Shown: positions 1-26,825, counted from the first letter of the stretch. The stretch: DNA of 64,000 nt from Nematostella vectensis (GCF_932526225.1 NC_064046.1:6125306-6189305); one strand, 5' to 3'. Notes: a model not told the origin generated them from the letters alone. Translations and numbers: made by a program.

Positions 1-2861
1 TATAGCCAAACAACGTAGCTAGCCCAGTCACCGGCATCATTACCGGGATTCCTGTGGCGGGTAAGCTCGCTCCTGCCGCCAGTCAGAATCCGAATATTAT
101 GGAAATATTTGTCTGAGAGATGTAGCTTGTTTTGCGGTCATAAGATTGATTAACATAACTGCATGTTTGCATGAGTGATCATCAAGACGATATATGGCTA
201 CTAGGAAACATGAATAAAAAAATCAACCAATACCGTTAAGACTGTCAAGACGTCTCGCAACGCCCTTTGATTTAGGAATAAATTACTTTGTTATTGCCAT
301 TGATAAGAGAGATAAGGCCTGCAGAGAGTAAAGCTTTGAAAACTAAAAAGGTAGGCTTTTCATAGACGCCTGACGAAGGGAGGGTTGGACAGTCGCTTAC
401 TGATTTTACTTAAGGAAACTTTTAATTGAGTTAGGCTTATTTTATTCAGAATATAATAGTAAAACTACCATAACCCAAAAATCACGTATAATATTGTGAC
501 CTGGCAAAAAGCGACATTTTCGCATAAAGGACTTGATATTTTGGAAATACGATCCTAACCTGGTGTTAATGTGTACAGCCAATTGAAATATTTGAAGCGA
601 CTAAGCTGAATAAAGTGAAAACATAGACTGCAACGTAAAGTAAATGCTCGACCCTCATGTGTCACCAGACCACATCATTTATGCTATAACATATGAGTGT
701 TCTATTTAAGATTTTAAAGAATGAAAAATCTAATTTAAACATTACTATTATCAGATTATTTTTGATTTGATCGCACAGTTTGACTTATTCCTTCTAACAA
801 TAACTGATGGTTATGTTACGAGGTTTTTGTGGTTCTTTTATGGTATTGGGGTAGCCGGGGATCGTACACGCTGAGCAAGGGTTGGCCGTCTTCTTTATTC
901 TTTATTGCACGGCTTGAGTGTTTACAAATGGTAGAGCTACCACTGGCTAGCGGCTGTAAGAAGGTAAGTACTTTAGGAAGGTAGTGAAGGAACATCTCTT
1001 TCCCGAAAAGTTGACGAAGCCAACTTTAGAGAGTCCTGACTAAACCAACCTAGAGCAGTGCCGTGTAGTGTCCTCGCAACAGTTACAGTACAATCCTAAA
1101 GCTAGTTACTATGCTGCTCAATTTGTACTAATCTCATTAATAAACTGGTCAAACTGGTTTTAAGGATGATGTAAGAATAGAAGATCGGGTGTTGACTTTG
1201 GAAAGAAAATCAACGATGAAATAATAAATGACTTAGAATAAATTCCTTCGATAAAAATAGCAAGAGCAGTATAAAAGGGTTTGACTATAGTTATATGCAA
1301 AATTAAGTAATGTAACAGCTGTAAGATTAAGGATAAAGGTAATCGTTAAACTGTTATTTTAAGCCTGGCAAATATAAAACCTGTTTCGCTAAACAGTAAC
1401 TACGCATGCTTAGTCAAACAATGAAGAGATCCACGTAAAGCAAATAAGTGAAATGTCGAATGGAAAGTGGAAGTAAATATCTGACGTGTCGGAAACGACT
1501 TTTGCATAGATTAACAATTCCTTCATAACAGTTATGTACACCTCAATCACTGTCACACCCCTTGAAAGATTTGATCTCGAATTCTACCTTGTAGTCTAAC
1601 AAGGCTGACTGTAATATTGTATATCTTTGATGGAAATGATGATGGTGGTGGCACCCTTACAGTTATTAGAAAAAGATAATCTTAATGATACGTGTTATGT
1701 TTAGGCTATGGCGATCATGGTCTATGATTTTATTCAAATTCAGAAACGTTCATCACGTTCATAACCAATTAAGAAATATGAAGTAAATATAAAATCTACA
1801 TAAAATATATATGTTTGAACATATATACATATTTTTTCTAAAAATATACATACATATTTGTTTCTAAAAATTGTTAATGATATGATGGTATAAAAATAAA
1901 CACACAAAAACAAAAACAACAACAGCTACAACAATAACAATAATAATAACGATAACTATAACGCCTGGGTACAGGCTCACCTTCTCCCGGTCACTAAGAA
2001 CACAAGAACATAGTCTTTCTGTGCTATCGCAGCGAGGTCGACTGAAGCGACCGAGCGGAGACAGCAGTTTTAATCAATGAAGGACAAACTAGGCGCGTGA
2101 GGGATGCCGGTATCATATTTTTAATGTGACCAGCCTGCTTTGCGCGCATCGCACGACAGTTTTTGTTTTGACGATGTTGAAGAATTGTTTCCAGTGTTTC
2201 ATGTGGTGAAACTCATTCTCCTGACCAGTTTTTCATGCTCGATTCTTGAGTATCTTTGACAAAGCTTGGTAAGGGTGAGGGGACCTTGAAATCAATTTTG
2301 ATACACACACATGCCCGCTTTTTCCAAAGAAGAGAGATCATTTCAAAACCGTGCCCCTAAAAGAAGCTTCTGCTCGATATCTAACCGTTTTTATTTTCAA
2401 TCTTTATGAGTATGAAAATTTTTAAATAAAATTACAATAAATACAAGGGCAATACAAAACATGAAAATAGAGAAGGGACAGTGATAGCTCAGCTAGATAT
2501 CGGGTCACTGACCGGTAGTGACAGATCTTTAGAAGCTTGTTTATTATCTAAGAATAGCGAAATTCAACTTTTTTGCAAGGGCCGTAGCAGGGAATGGGGC
2601 ACTGGGGCACGTGACCCCCAATATTTTTATAAAATCATAAGTAAATGACCAGTAGGGGCGTGGCTGTGTCCCCCAATATTTTCTTAATGTTTTTGTATTG
2701 TGCCCCCTACCCCCTTTTATCTAACGTTGCCTGCTACGGCTATGATACGATGTATGACAACGGGGTTATAGTCAGCAGGACATACGGGCACAACACAGGC
2801 TACCCGTCAGTATAGGACAAGACGATGCTGATTGTTTTGTTGATATGACTCTTAAAGCAAT
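1..2861. other. no supported gene
   Basis: I see no exon with coding character and coherent splice sites in this stretch. It is AT-rich with short low-complexity runs, for example an AT-rich tract around 1780-1960. Around 2580-2700 lies a diverged repeat unit that recurs at 4378-4482. The upstream region of the MARVEL gene that starts at 2862 must lie here, but I cannot define its promoter. Confidence 0.5.
2580..2700 (+). repeat. dispersed repeat, copy 1
   Basis: This segment matches 4378-4482 in the same orientation. Both contain a GGCCGTAGnAGGG-like start, a GGGGCACGTG block, a CCCCnAATATTT block, then AAATGACCAnTAnGGGCGTGGC and a second CCCCCAAnnTTTTCTTA block. Copies are diverged. It is probably part of an old non-autonomous transposon; its ends are not clear. 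Confidence 0.5.
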
Positions 2862-5125
2862 ATGAATGAAGAGGACCCGGTGCAGCCAGAGGATATTCCA
2901 AATAATGAGAAGCAAGAGAACAAGCGCTCACAGGGTGCAGTCACCATCAACGTGGGATATCTGAAGTCGTTCCAGGGAGTCCTGAAATTCGTTGAAATTG
3001 TGAGTACATTTTTCAAAGAGAGTTCAGAATAGGACACAGGGAGCCTGTGCCAAGAGGGGTGAGGATAGTTTGCGACAGAGAGCCCTTCCTCTTTTTTTCT
3101 CCCCCCTTTCCGTTATGTTCCATTGACAGTTATCTCTTTTCAAATCTCGGCGTGTTTTGTGTTTACTTTATAATCAGTAGTTTAACGGGCTCCACATCAT
3201 GAGTTTTCCGTGGGCCATGTTCACTCAATAATCGCCATAAGTGATAAAAAATAGCTAGAAGAATTACACATGAATCGCATTAATGGCCATCTGCTTGGTA
3301 TATCAAAAGATAAGCAGAGTATCCACTCTTAGCATGGCTCAAGGAAAACTCCAGGCGTAATCAAGGCGCACAACTGTTAACGTGACTCTATTCACCTCAG
3401 GTACTGCTGCTGTTGGCATTCGCGTGCACGTCATCTGGAACCCCTTTCAACAATTTACTCAGGAACTATGACTTCTTCATGTTCACCACTGTGTTCCCGT
3501 GGATCCTATGCATCATCATAATTATATTGTACCTCTTTTGTCTTGTGGACAAAGTGCCGCAAATCAACTGGAATCTCACGGTAAGAGCGTATCTCAATAA
3601 CGCGTATTTAGAAGACTATATATACAGTCAGTGCATATATATGGGAATTTTCCAACAAGGGACAAAACAGTGCTTAACCTGACATCAGTGTCATCATTAT
3701 CGTCATTATCATTGTATCCGTGCCAATGCAATCACAACAATAAAAATAATTACCATCATGATCGATATATCTTTGAAACCAGGTTTCAAAGATATATCCA
3801 TCTTTATCATATCATCATATCGTTAATATCATTATCCCCACCTGAAAGAAAACCAATTCCATGTGTCCTATTTGTGTTCAGGTGCTGATTAACGCAGTCA
3901 TTTGGTTCATTCTCATCATCATCTCCTCTTCACTTCTCGCCCGAGATATCGGTAACCTTGAGGACTTAATCGTGAAAATAGAAGTCCCTGCGCGGATCAA
4001 AGTGGGCGTGGTAAGATTCATTTTAATCTCTTCAGTAGCTATAGAGTGGAGCGACAGCTCAGTGGTACGGGCTGCGCTTCTTAAGCAAGAGGGCCGGGGT
4101 GCTAACTCATGTCAGGTCAAAAGGGATTCTTTTATTCTGGCTCTGTACATTTGCGTGTGGCTAGGTTTACTACGTTAAATGGCGGTCCTCAGGCGCGAAC
4201 ACAGCGCGCACCCTATTTTTCCTTGGCCGCCAAAGAAGTCGGTCATTTCTTATAAAGGAATCTTCAAATTCTATGCTCCCCCAATCCTGGGCACGATACT
4301 GGCCCTGTCTCGCAAAAACCTAGCTAACCAACCTGTAAAGAACCGCTGAAGAAGAAGGCAGAGTCCACCTTCAATCATGGCCGTAGTAGGGGGTGGGGCA
4401 CGTGTCCCCTAATATTTCTAAAAAAAAAAGCGAAATGACCAATAAGGGCGTGGCGGTGCCCCTCCCCCAAATGTTTTCTTAAACTAGCGGTTCCGCTCGT
4501 ATAGACTAACACTTCTTCATCCATGTAAGCTGAGTGGTAGCAGTGCGACTTAGAGTGGTTTTCAAAAAAACTTTGAAGTACTATCTAGTTTATTTAGTAC
4601 TAATACACTGTTGTCTTTGTTCTCTTTTGTTCTGGCTTAACTATTACACCTTAACAATTAAATTTTGTTGCACTGGATTTTGAAAACCACTCTATGTAGC
4701 AGTCCGAATAAGACCCCATGTAATTTAAATCCAGTGTAATTCATTGCTGCAATTCTGGATAAAGTCGGCCCAGCTTTCTTTCCATTCCATAGACAAAATA
4801 ATCATCATACTGCAGTTTTCAATACACTGAGGGTAAAGCTTAAGTATAGCTGCTTCTATACTTCGAATGTCTTTGTGATAGAATTGCATTTTATGCTTTT
4901 GGATTGATCGGCTTCTTGTAGTGAGGTGGTGTGTGGCACCGCCAAATAAATAAATAAATATTGAAATTATTTTCTCCAGTTTTAATGGGCCTTAACTACA
5001 TAGCATTAACAAATCCCTGTGATTTAGGCTAACAAAATTATTTCTTTTTTCAGGCGTTTGGATTTTTTTCCTGCTTCGCTTTTATTGGGGATGCCGTCAT
5101 ACATTTTCTTGTGATTAGAGGATGA
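2862..5125 (+). CDS. MARVEL-domain tetraspan protein (CMTM/plasmolipin-like), 4 exons
   Basis: Exons are 2862-2999, 3401-3580, 3882-4010 and 5054-5125. All splice in phase 0 with GT-AG borders and give 172 residues. The first exon encodes a short acidic, Lys-rich cytosolic tail starting MNEEDPVQPEDIPNN. Four hydrophobic segments follow at about residues 38-57, 70-100, 107-127 and 150-171, with short loops. That layout, with both ends cytosolic and a charged N-tail, is typical of the MARVEL family (CMTM, plasmolipin, MAL), membrane proteins linked to vesicle traffic and membrane apposition. The match is by topology and overall look, not by a diagnostic motif, so the subfamily is open. An AATAAA at 5193-5198 is a plausible poly(A) signal. 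Intron 2 has a perfect 17-bp hairpin and intron 3 holds repeat pieces and a MITE. Confidence 0.8.
3764..3798. repeat. perfect hairpin, 17-bp arms
   Basis: The arms are 3764-3780 (GATATATCTTTGAAACC) and 3782-3798, its exact reverse complement, with one A between them. It lies in intron 2 of the MARVEL gene. I see no function for it; it may be the relic of a very small palindromic element. Confidence 0.8.
4043..4110 (+). repeat. possible degenerate tRNA-derived SINE fragment
   Basis: The stretch ACAGCTCAGTGGTA resembles a Pol III A box. It is followed by a GCTTCTTAAGCAAGAG stem-like segment and a GGCCGGGGTGCTAACTC segment in the place of a T-arm/B box. The B box does not match the consensus well, so this is only a suggestion. 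It sits in intron 3 of the MARVEL gene. Confidence 0.3.
4378..4482 (+). repeat. dispersed repeat, copy 2
   Basis: Diverged direct copy of 2580-2700, lying in intron 3 of the MARVEL gene. The shared blocks are GGGGCACGTG, AAATGACCAnTAnGGGCGTGGC and CCCCCAA followed by TTTTCTTA. Confidence 0.5.
4551..4694. mobile_element. 144-bp MITE with 17-bp perfect TIRs
   Basis: It begins TAGAGTGGTTTTCAAAA and ends with the exact reverse complement of that sequence. The TA at each outer end could be the target duplication of a Tc1/mariner-type element. The inside is AT-rich and non-coding. It lies in the last intron of the MARVEL gene. Confidence 0.65.
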
Positions 5126-5250
5126 GTGCAAATACGAGCTGCCAAGGCGGAACTTAACCTTTAAATTTTTTGTAAGAGTCAAATTAAGTAATAATAAAGT
5201 CCAGTTATATCCATAAAAAATGATGGGAATAATGCTGCCCTGGATACAAG

Positions 5251-5306
5251 AGGCTCCAAGCTTCAGTCAAAACCAAAGAGCAAAAGAAGCACCTAGCTTG
5301 GAGCCT
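5251..5306. repeat. stem-loop with 12-bp arms
   Basis: The arms are 5251-5262 (AGGCTCCAAGCT) and 5295-5306. They lie about 125 bp after the stop codon of the MARVEL gene, just past its candidate poly(A) signal. This may be a hairpin in the 3' flank or a small palindromic repeat. Confidence 0.5.
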
Positions 5307-5779
5307 TCTACATCCTGGTTTGAAAAGAGTTTTTTGTTACTGGGATCAGCCATTCAGCTGTCCAGTGCGCCTTCTTGCATTGCAATGTGCACAAATTATT
5401 TCAGTAAGGAGCTTAAGTCAAGTCTTCCTAAATGCAATGACATGTCTTGGAAATTTCAGTTAAGGTTTCCATCGGCCTGCCAGTATTAAATTGGCATGAT
5501 TGCTGCTATAATAATTTGAACTCTCAAATCTAACCTTTATTCTGTTATGATTATTATCACCTTTCCCCTAATATACCTTGTTTGCTTACTACAGAGGGCT
5601 CCCTTAACTATATTTTTATTTAGGTTTTGGATTTTCTTAAACCTGGAGGGGTCTGTAGAGGAGAGTAGTAGTAACATACTGCATAGAACAGTAAATACAG
5701 TTTTACATCTGTACTTTATGCCCACAAGAAAACCAGCCAAAATGGGAAAATAGGAAATATTATCATCAATAAGGCAATA

Positions 5780-7471
5780 TTAGTCATCAGATTCATCTAC
5801 TGTTTCCTTTGGTCGACAAGCGACTCCAAGTACCTGATTGATCCTCAAGACCTGTGTCACACATTGGAACACACAATGTAGTGTATCTTTCTTTGCCAGC
5901 AAAGGCTCAAGAATTTCATGAACGAATGGGTTGATGGGCAGCCCTGTTCTCCCATCAATGCCTTCAGACAGATTACTATTCCTCCATGAAGTTTCCATTA
6001 TTTGCAATTGTGTTAAAAATTGTTGTAGCCCCTGCTTACCTGCAAAGGAATTTTGATACAGAGTTCTAGGGATTTGTAGGAGTGACTTTCCAAGTATTTG
6101 GCAAGCTAGGGCCAGCTCTGTATTTGTTATCATCTTGGACAAATGCTGCAAGTCACTAGCGAGGGCAACTTCAACTAAACCACAACCTGGTAAAAGCAAT
6201 AATGCCCGCCTATCTGTACTAAAAGTCATCTTAATAGCCTTAAGTGCATCCAATAAAGCAAGGTAATACTGTCTACATAGACCCTCAGCTGGTCCACATA
6301 ACATTATCTGATGAGCTGAGACTTCACTGACGCCAAGAACTAGGTGAGAGTATTTCTGGTTTCCAATAATTTTTGGACTACAAGACTTTGCACTTCCCTG
6401 GAAAATATCTGGTAATGTTGGCTTGTCCAGATTTAAATCTTGCAAAGGCTGTATAGATAAAACATTGCAAATATAACTAATGGTTTCTATAGGAATGGAG
6501 TGAATAACAGCAATATTGAGTTGGTTACACAAATGAATAACCATATCGGACATGACCTTGCTTGTGATGATCAACTGAATTTCTTGCATCTTCAGGTATT
6601 GTAAAATCTTCAAGGTGTTCGTTCTCTTCCAGTTTAAAGTTGTATCAAACAAATTACCTTTGGTTATTCTTAGTGTGGTTGGAGTCTCAGGTGTGCACTC
6701 ATCTAGTGCAAACGTCAAAGCAATGAATTTGAAGCCATTGGGGAAGTTGCGCATGCCAAATCCCTTAGTTTTTGTAGACATCTGTTGAGGAATCATGACG
6801 CCCTCGACAACATGAGAAAAATCTTGTGGTGCACCAATGCACTCAAGGCAAATTTCAGAGAAGGCATCTATAGAATCCAAGACAAATTGATACAATTGAC
6901 TGTGAGCGCTGCAAGAGAGATGCAAAAAATCAGCCAACAGCGTAGCTAAGTTATCCCTTTGTTGTTTCGGAAATTTTCCATTAAGGCATGTGTTAATGAC
7001 CGCTTTTAGTTTTTTTCGTACTAGTTCACAATTGTCTTCACTCAAATCTACACGAACTTCAAGGTTATCAAAGGCACGCAAAAATAAATCGTCAAAACGT
7101 TCAGATTCTATCTTGTTGAACGCTTGTGAAAATGAGAAGAGTTCGATCTGAGTCTTAGCGCTCAGTTCTTTGAGTGTTTTTTCTTTTGTTATCCCTGTTA
7201 TATTAGCTATTTCTCTGAAGATTTCAGCAAGAATTATAATGAAGTAGCTTGCACCAGAACCGGTTCTGCCGGACAGACTTCGTGCCGCTTCTGCAATCAT
7301 TCTTCCCGCCGGGTTCGCCATAGTTAACGACTCTAAAATCATGGAGCCGCTGTTTGTAATGAGAATATTCCCAGAAGAAGATCTTAGCATAACGTCAAGT
7401 CCATTCGGGCCAAAACTTTTTTTTAAAATGCGTTCAAAATTTTGGCAAGTTTGAAGTGCGGCAGCCGCCAT
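5780..7471 (-). CDS. BBS10: BBS10-like chaperonin-related protein, intronless
   Basis: Single 563-residue reading frame starting MAAAALQTCQNF. BBS10 is a group II chaperonin relative that, with BBS6 and BBS12, helps CCT assemble the BBSome at cilia. The N-terminus keeps degraded chaperonin landmarks: FGPNGLDVML (residues 20-29) for the CCT LGPKG block, ITNSG (38-42) for ITNDG, NPAGRMI (53-59) for the HPAA block, and GRTGSGAS (68-75) where active chaperonins have GDGTT. Loss of the GDGT aspartate suggests weak or absent ATP hydrolysis, as expected for BBS chaperonins. The residues around VVEGVMIPQQ fit the start of the apical region. The C-terminal block (CVTQVLRINQVLGVACRP, then an acidic tail) resembles the end of vertebrate BBS10, which decided between BBS10 and BBS6/BBS12. 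It is shorter than human BBS10 (about 720 residues), lacking much of the middle insert. Confidence 0.85.
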   Translation of the reverse strand: MAAAALQTCQNFERILKKSFGPNGLDVMLRSSSGNILITNSGSMILESLTMANPAGRMIAEAARSLSGRTGSGASYFIIILAEIFREIANITGITKEKTLKELSAKTQIELFSFSQAFNKIESERFDDLFLRAFDNLEVRVDLSEDNCELVRKKLKAVINTCLNGKFPKQQRDNLATLLADFLHLSCSAHSQLYQFVLDSIDAFSEICLECIGAPQDFSHVVEGVMIPQQMSTKTKGFGMRNFPNGFKFIALTFALDECTPETPTTLRITKGNLFDTTLNWKRTNTLKILQYLKMQEIQLIITSKVMSDMVIHLCNQLNIAVIHSIPIETISYICNVLSIQPLQDLNLDKPTLPDIFQGSAKSCSPKIIGNQKYSHLVLGVSEVSAHQIMLCGPAEGLCRQYYLALLDALKAIKMTFSTDRRALLLLPGCGLVEVALASDLQHLSKMITNTELALACQILGKSLLQIPRTLYQNSFAGKQGLQQFLTQLQIMETSWRNSNLSEGIDGRTGLPINPFVHEILEPLLAKKDTLHCVFQCVTQVLRINQVLGVACRPKETVDESDD

Positions 7472-8015
7472 TTTGAAGGTATGAGTCGGCGGTTTGAATG
7501 GGCAGATACTTCATGGTTTTAGTTGAACGGCGTCTATTCAAAGATTCTCAATAGAATGTTCTACTTGAAGTATAGCACTAATTGCGGATGTAGTCAATCT
7601 CCCGGATGTATGTCAACATGGCGGAATTGTTTTGAAAATGGCGCAAAAATCTTTTTAGGGTTTCTAAGAATTTGTTGCTTATACGAGGAGGAAAATTTCT
7701 AGTTCATACTGAAATACATCCAAAAGTTGCAGCTCCACACCTGCGTTTAATGGCAACCTTTTAACCTCCGGCACTTTGTGATGAGTTCAAACTTCTACTT
7801 CGCTTGACATAAGAACAATAGACCAATAGAGAATCTTTGAATAGAATTCTTACTAGAAAGCAAAAGGTTGAGTCCTCTGAAAAGAAGGACAGATTTGCAT
7901 GCTGGCTCGAGAAGAAAAAGAGAAAGCGAATGGCTTGGTGAGGGGGTGAAAAATGAAATAGGATCCATGTTTTGAAGTTCGTCATCGTTGAGATTTCTCG
8001 TGACTACCGCGTGAA
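7472..8015. promoter_or_regulatory. divergent intergenic region between BBS10 and RUN-DEF8 genes
   Basis: The start codons of the two genes face away from each other across 544 bp, so this segment must hold both promoters. I see no TATA box near either start. An imperfect inverted pair occurs inside it: TTCAAAGATTCTC near 7538 and GAGAATCTTTGAATAGAAT near 7830. No X-box (RFX site) could be recognised with confidence. Confidence 0.5.
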
Positions 8016-22833
<14,818 letters not shown>

Positions 22834-23329
22834 TACAACATTTGCAATAGCTAAAATATTATGGAATCCAATCAGTCGTAATAAATAAAGACTGTGAGGG
22901 GTGGCACCCCTTTCGATAAGTAATAAAGCTAGCAACAATATTATTTATTAATCAATTTTACTTTTTACTATCGGACACCAGCGATTTATTCCTGAAAGAT
23001 AAACCTTTTTTAAAGCAAAGGAAGTGAATTTTTAAAGGTCGTAGATTTTTTTCATTATATTATGATATTATTATTATTAGTTTATCATTTTACAATCGAG
23101 TTTCCAGCGTTTACTAATTTGTAAAACTTTTTGCTTCAAGATACATCATAGTTTTAATAAAAAGTTAGTCGCTTACTTTTTTTGTAATTTATTTATTCTT
23201 CACGACTCGCCCTAGTCAAGGCAGACCGTATCATGCGTGAGTATATGTGTCGTTAATCTTTTGTCCAGTTCGGAACTAGCCCATTGACCCCAAATTAACA
23301 TGGACTTTAGTGTCATCCAGCAAACGATA

Positions 23330-25376
23330 AAGCGCGGTACACAGTAGTGACATAACGACATAAGAGAAAGAAAACATGTTATTATTGTGATGTCGTTATG
23401 TCCATGCCGTATGTGGATGGTATGTCGTTAAGTCCATGCCGTATGTGGATGGTATGTCGTTATGTCCATGCCGTATGTAGATGGTATGTCGTTATGTCCA
23501 TGCCGTATGTAGATGGTATGTCGTTATGTCCATGCCGTATGTAGATGGTATGTCGTTATGTCCATGCCGTATGTGGATGGTATGTCGTTATGTCCATGCC
23601 GTATGTAGATGGTTTGTCGTTATGTCCATGCCGTATGTAGATGGTAAGTCGTTATGTCCATGCCGTATGTAAATGGTATGTCGTTATGTCCATGCCGTAT
23701 GTGGATGGTATGTCGTTATGTCCATGCCGTATGTAGATGGTATGTCGTTATGTCCATGCCGTATGTAGATGGTATGTCGTTATGTCCATGCCGTATGTAG
23801 ATGGTATGTCGTTATGTCCATGCCGTATGTAGATGACAAGTCGTTATGTCCATGCCGTATGTGGATGGTATGTCGTTATGTCCATGCCGTATGTAGATGG
23901 TATGTCGTTATGTCCATGCCGTATGTAGATGGTATGTCGTTATGTCCATGCCGTATGTAAATGGTATGTCGTTATGTCCATGCCGTATGTGGATGGTATG
24001 TCGTTATGTCCATGCCGTATGTAGATGGTATGTCGTTATGTCCATGCCGTATGTAAATGGTATGTCGTTATGTCCATGCCGTATGTGGATGGTATGTCGT
24101 TATGTCCATGCCGTATGTAGATGGTATGTCGTTATGTCCATGCCGTATGTAGATGGTATGTCGTTATGTCCATGCCGTATGTAGATGGTATGTCGTTATG
24201 TCCATGCCGTATGTAGATGGTAAGTCGTTATGTCCATGCCGTATGTGGATGGTATGTCGTTATGTCCATGCCGTATGTAGATGGTATGTCGTTATGTCCA
24301 TGCCGTATGTAGATGGTATGTCGTTATGTCCATGCGTATGTAGATGGTATGTCGTTATGTCCATGCCGTATGTAGATGGTATGTCGTTATGTCCATGCCG
24401 TATGTAGATGGTATGTCGTTATGTCCATGGCGTATGTAGATGGTATGTCGTTATGTCCATGCCGTATGTAAATGGTATGTCGTTATGTCCATGCCGTATG
24501 TGGATGGTATGTCGTTATGTCCATGCCGTATGTAGATGGTATGTCGTTATGTCCATGCCGTATGTAGATGGTATGTCGTTATGTCCATGCCGTATGTAGA
24601 TGGTATGTCGTTATGTCCATGCCGTATGTAGATGGTAAGTCGTTATGTCCATGCCGTATGTGGGTGGTATGTCGTTATGTCCATGCCGTATGTAGATGGT
24701 ATGTCGTTATGTCCATGCCGTATGTAGATGGTATGTCGTTATGTCCATGCCGTATGTAGATGGTATGTCGTTATGTCCATGCCGTATGTAGATGGTATGT
24801 CGTTATGTCCATGCCGTATGTAGATGGTATGTCGTTATGTCCATGCCGTATGTAGATGGTATGTCGTTATGTCCATGCCGTATGTAGATGGTATGTCGTT
24901 ATGTCCATGCCGTATGTAGATGGTATGTCGTTATGTCCATGCCGTATGTAAATGGTATGTCGTTATGTCCATGCCGTATGTGGATGGTATGTCGTTATGT
25001 CCATGCCGTATGTAGATGGTATGTCGTTATGTCCATGCCGTATGTAGATGGTATGTCGTTATGTCCATGCCGTATGTAGATGGTATGTCGTTATGTCCAT
25101 GCCGTATGTAGATGGTATGTCGTTATGTCCATGCCGTATGTAGATGGTATGTCGTTATGTCCATGCCGTATGTAGATGGTATGTCGTTATGTCCATGCCG
25201 TATGTAGATGGTATGTCGTTATGTCCATGCCGTATGTAGATGGTATGTCGTTATGTCCATTCCGTATGTAGATGGTATGTCGTTATGTCCATGCCGTATG
25301 TAGATGGTATGTCGTTATGTCCATGCCGTATGTAGATGGTATGTCGTTATGTCCATGCTGTTATGTCGCGCCTTGA
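23330..25376 (+). repeat. 32-bp minisatellite (about 61 units) between imperfect inverted repeats
   Basis: From 23395 to about 25358 the unit ATGTCCATGCCGTATGTAGA plus TGGTATGTCGTT repeats about 61 times with few changes (GTGGATGG and GTAAATGG variants, a few TAAGTCG variants). The left border at 23332-23361 (GCGCGGTACACAGTAGTGAC, then ATAACGACAT) is an imperfect reverse complement of the right border at about 25345-25376. The array may therefore be the expanded core of a transposon with terminal inverted repeats. Short repetitive reading frames across it are by-products of the repeat. Confidence 0.85.
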
Positions 25377-26479
25377 AGATAAAAAAAAATGAAACAGCGC
25401 ACGCCAATGTGCACGGCGTAAATACTGGTTGTAGAAAGCTGTCCACGCAAGCCTGCTTGCAGATGATGGGTGAATTAAGCCCGGTTAATAGCGGAGCCAG
25501 CGCGGGCCGCGCGCGGAGCTCCATAGCTATAGAAATATGGTATAGCTATGCGACTTGGTTTTGTGGTCATCGCGCGGTTACCCTGTGGTGTCACAATCCA
25601 TCCATCCATCCATCCATCCAGTCAATCGTGCAACTCCCAGACCCCAATCGATCTTACGCTGTTGTGTGTTTTTTACCGCCTCGCTTTGTGCTGCAAAGTT
25701 CGTATGTTCACAGTAGAAAGGCAGCTTGAAAATAGTATTTGGAGTAAATGGGCTGAAGTTTTTGAGGAAACGTTTTGTCTGAAGTACAAGCCGATATAAA
25801 ATCCCGCCCGTGGCAGCAGCAGCAGCTAAAAAGAGGACGAAGGGGAGAGGCTCTACACAACCATTCGATATTTATTCACGTCTATATCTATGCAAGGAGA
25901 TCCTGAGAGGAAAAGTCCTTTTATTGATGTCTGTTTTCAGCTATAAAAAGCATTCACTTGTGTTGACGAATTCCTGGCTAGCAGAAAGATCACGGTTTAC
26001 AACAAAAAGCGAACACAACCTCTAGGCGACAAACATAAAGCGACCAAACAAACACACTGTCAAGGTGAGTTTTTGACGATGGTTTGTATTGAAAATATAA
26101 CATTTTGTTTTTCATTTATAGTTGTGCTTTTATAATGCTCGTTTGTTCGCTTTTTTCCCAAAACCAATCGCTCAAACTAAAACACCGTTACCAGCTTTAG
26201 TATGACGTCAAGACGACATATCAATGTCATCTATCCTTGTTTTGATTGGCTAAAATACCATCTACTTGAATTCCGATTGGCTTATAATTTTGGCACTTGA
26301 ATGGCTTTTATTCAACTGACAATCGCCATGAAAATGTTAACTTCGTAAATACTTACTTTACAAGTTCTATAAATTCAGGCGTATATTCCTTACAGTAAGT
26401 AAGAATTTAATGACAAAAATACGTAGTAGTCTAGCTACTGTATTAATGACACTTAGCATGTTCGATTTATACATATGTT

Positions 26480-26720
26480 TTTAGAGTACAGATGTTTACA
26501 AGTTTTCATTTTCCCCCAACACTATTCCAGATTGGAACACCCTTCCGGTACACACCGCTAGTGCCAGTTCATTACTTTCATTTAAGACCTTAGTTTCGAA
26601 ATAGAGCTGTTTAAATTATTATAATGTACTGTTTTAGTCTTATTTATTTATGTATATTAATTTATCTTGGTATAATGCAACTCAGCTTACAGTAACCGAG
26701 CATTAAAAATAAGAATTTGT
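26480..26720 (+). mobile_element. 3' end fragment of a non-LTR retrotransposon
   Basis: One frame reads SPNTIPDWNTLPVHTA and then SSLLSFKTLVSK and a stop. This is the typical carboxy end of LINE reverse transcriptase proteins (a W-N-x-L-P block followed by an S-F-K block), as also seen at the end of the CR1-like element near 46650. The rest of the element is missing, as in 5'-truncated LINE copies. Confidence 0.6.
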
Positions 26721-26825
26721 GGTCTAACAGACAATTTGAGCATAACAACATCCTTTGATACAGCAGGTATAAGTGTAATAGGGTTTTTAATGCAAGATGC
26801 TTTGTGTCAATGATACTGTAAATCT

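Noticed and set aside
5220-5489. 89-codon frame after the MARVEL gene
   Set aside because: It contains a stem-loop, has no domain and lies beyond the candidate poly(A) signal; treated as non-coding flank.
23481-25729. Series of repetitive short reading frames (MVCRYVHAVCRW-type)
   Set aside because: They are translations of the 32-bp satellite, broken at regular intervals because the unit is not a multiple of three. No start context, splice sites or domain support.
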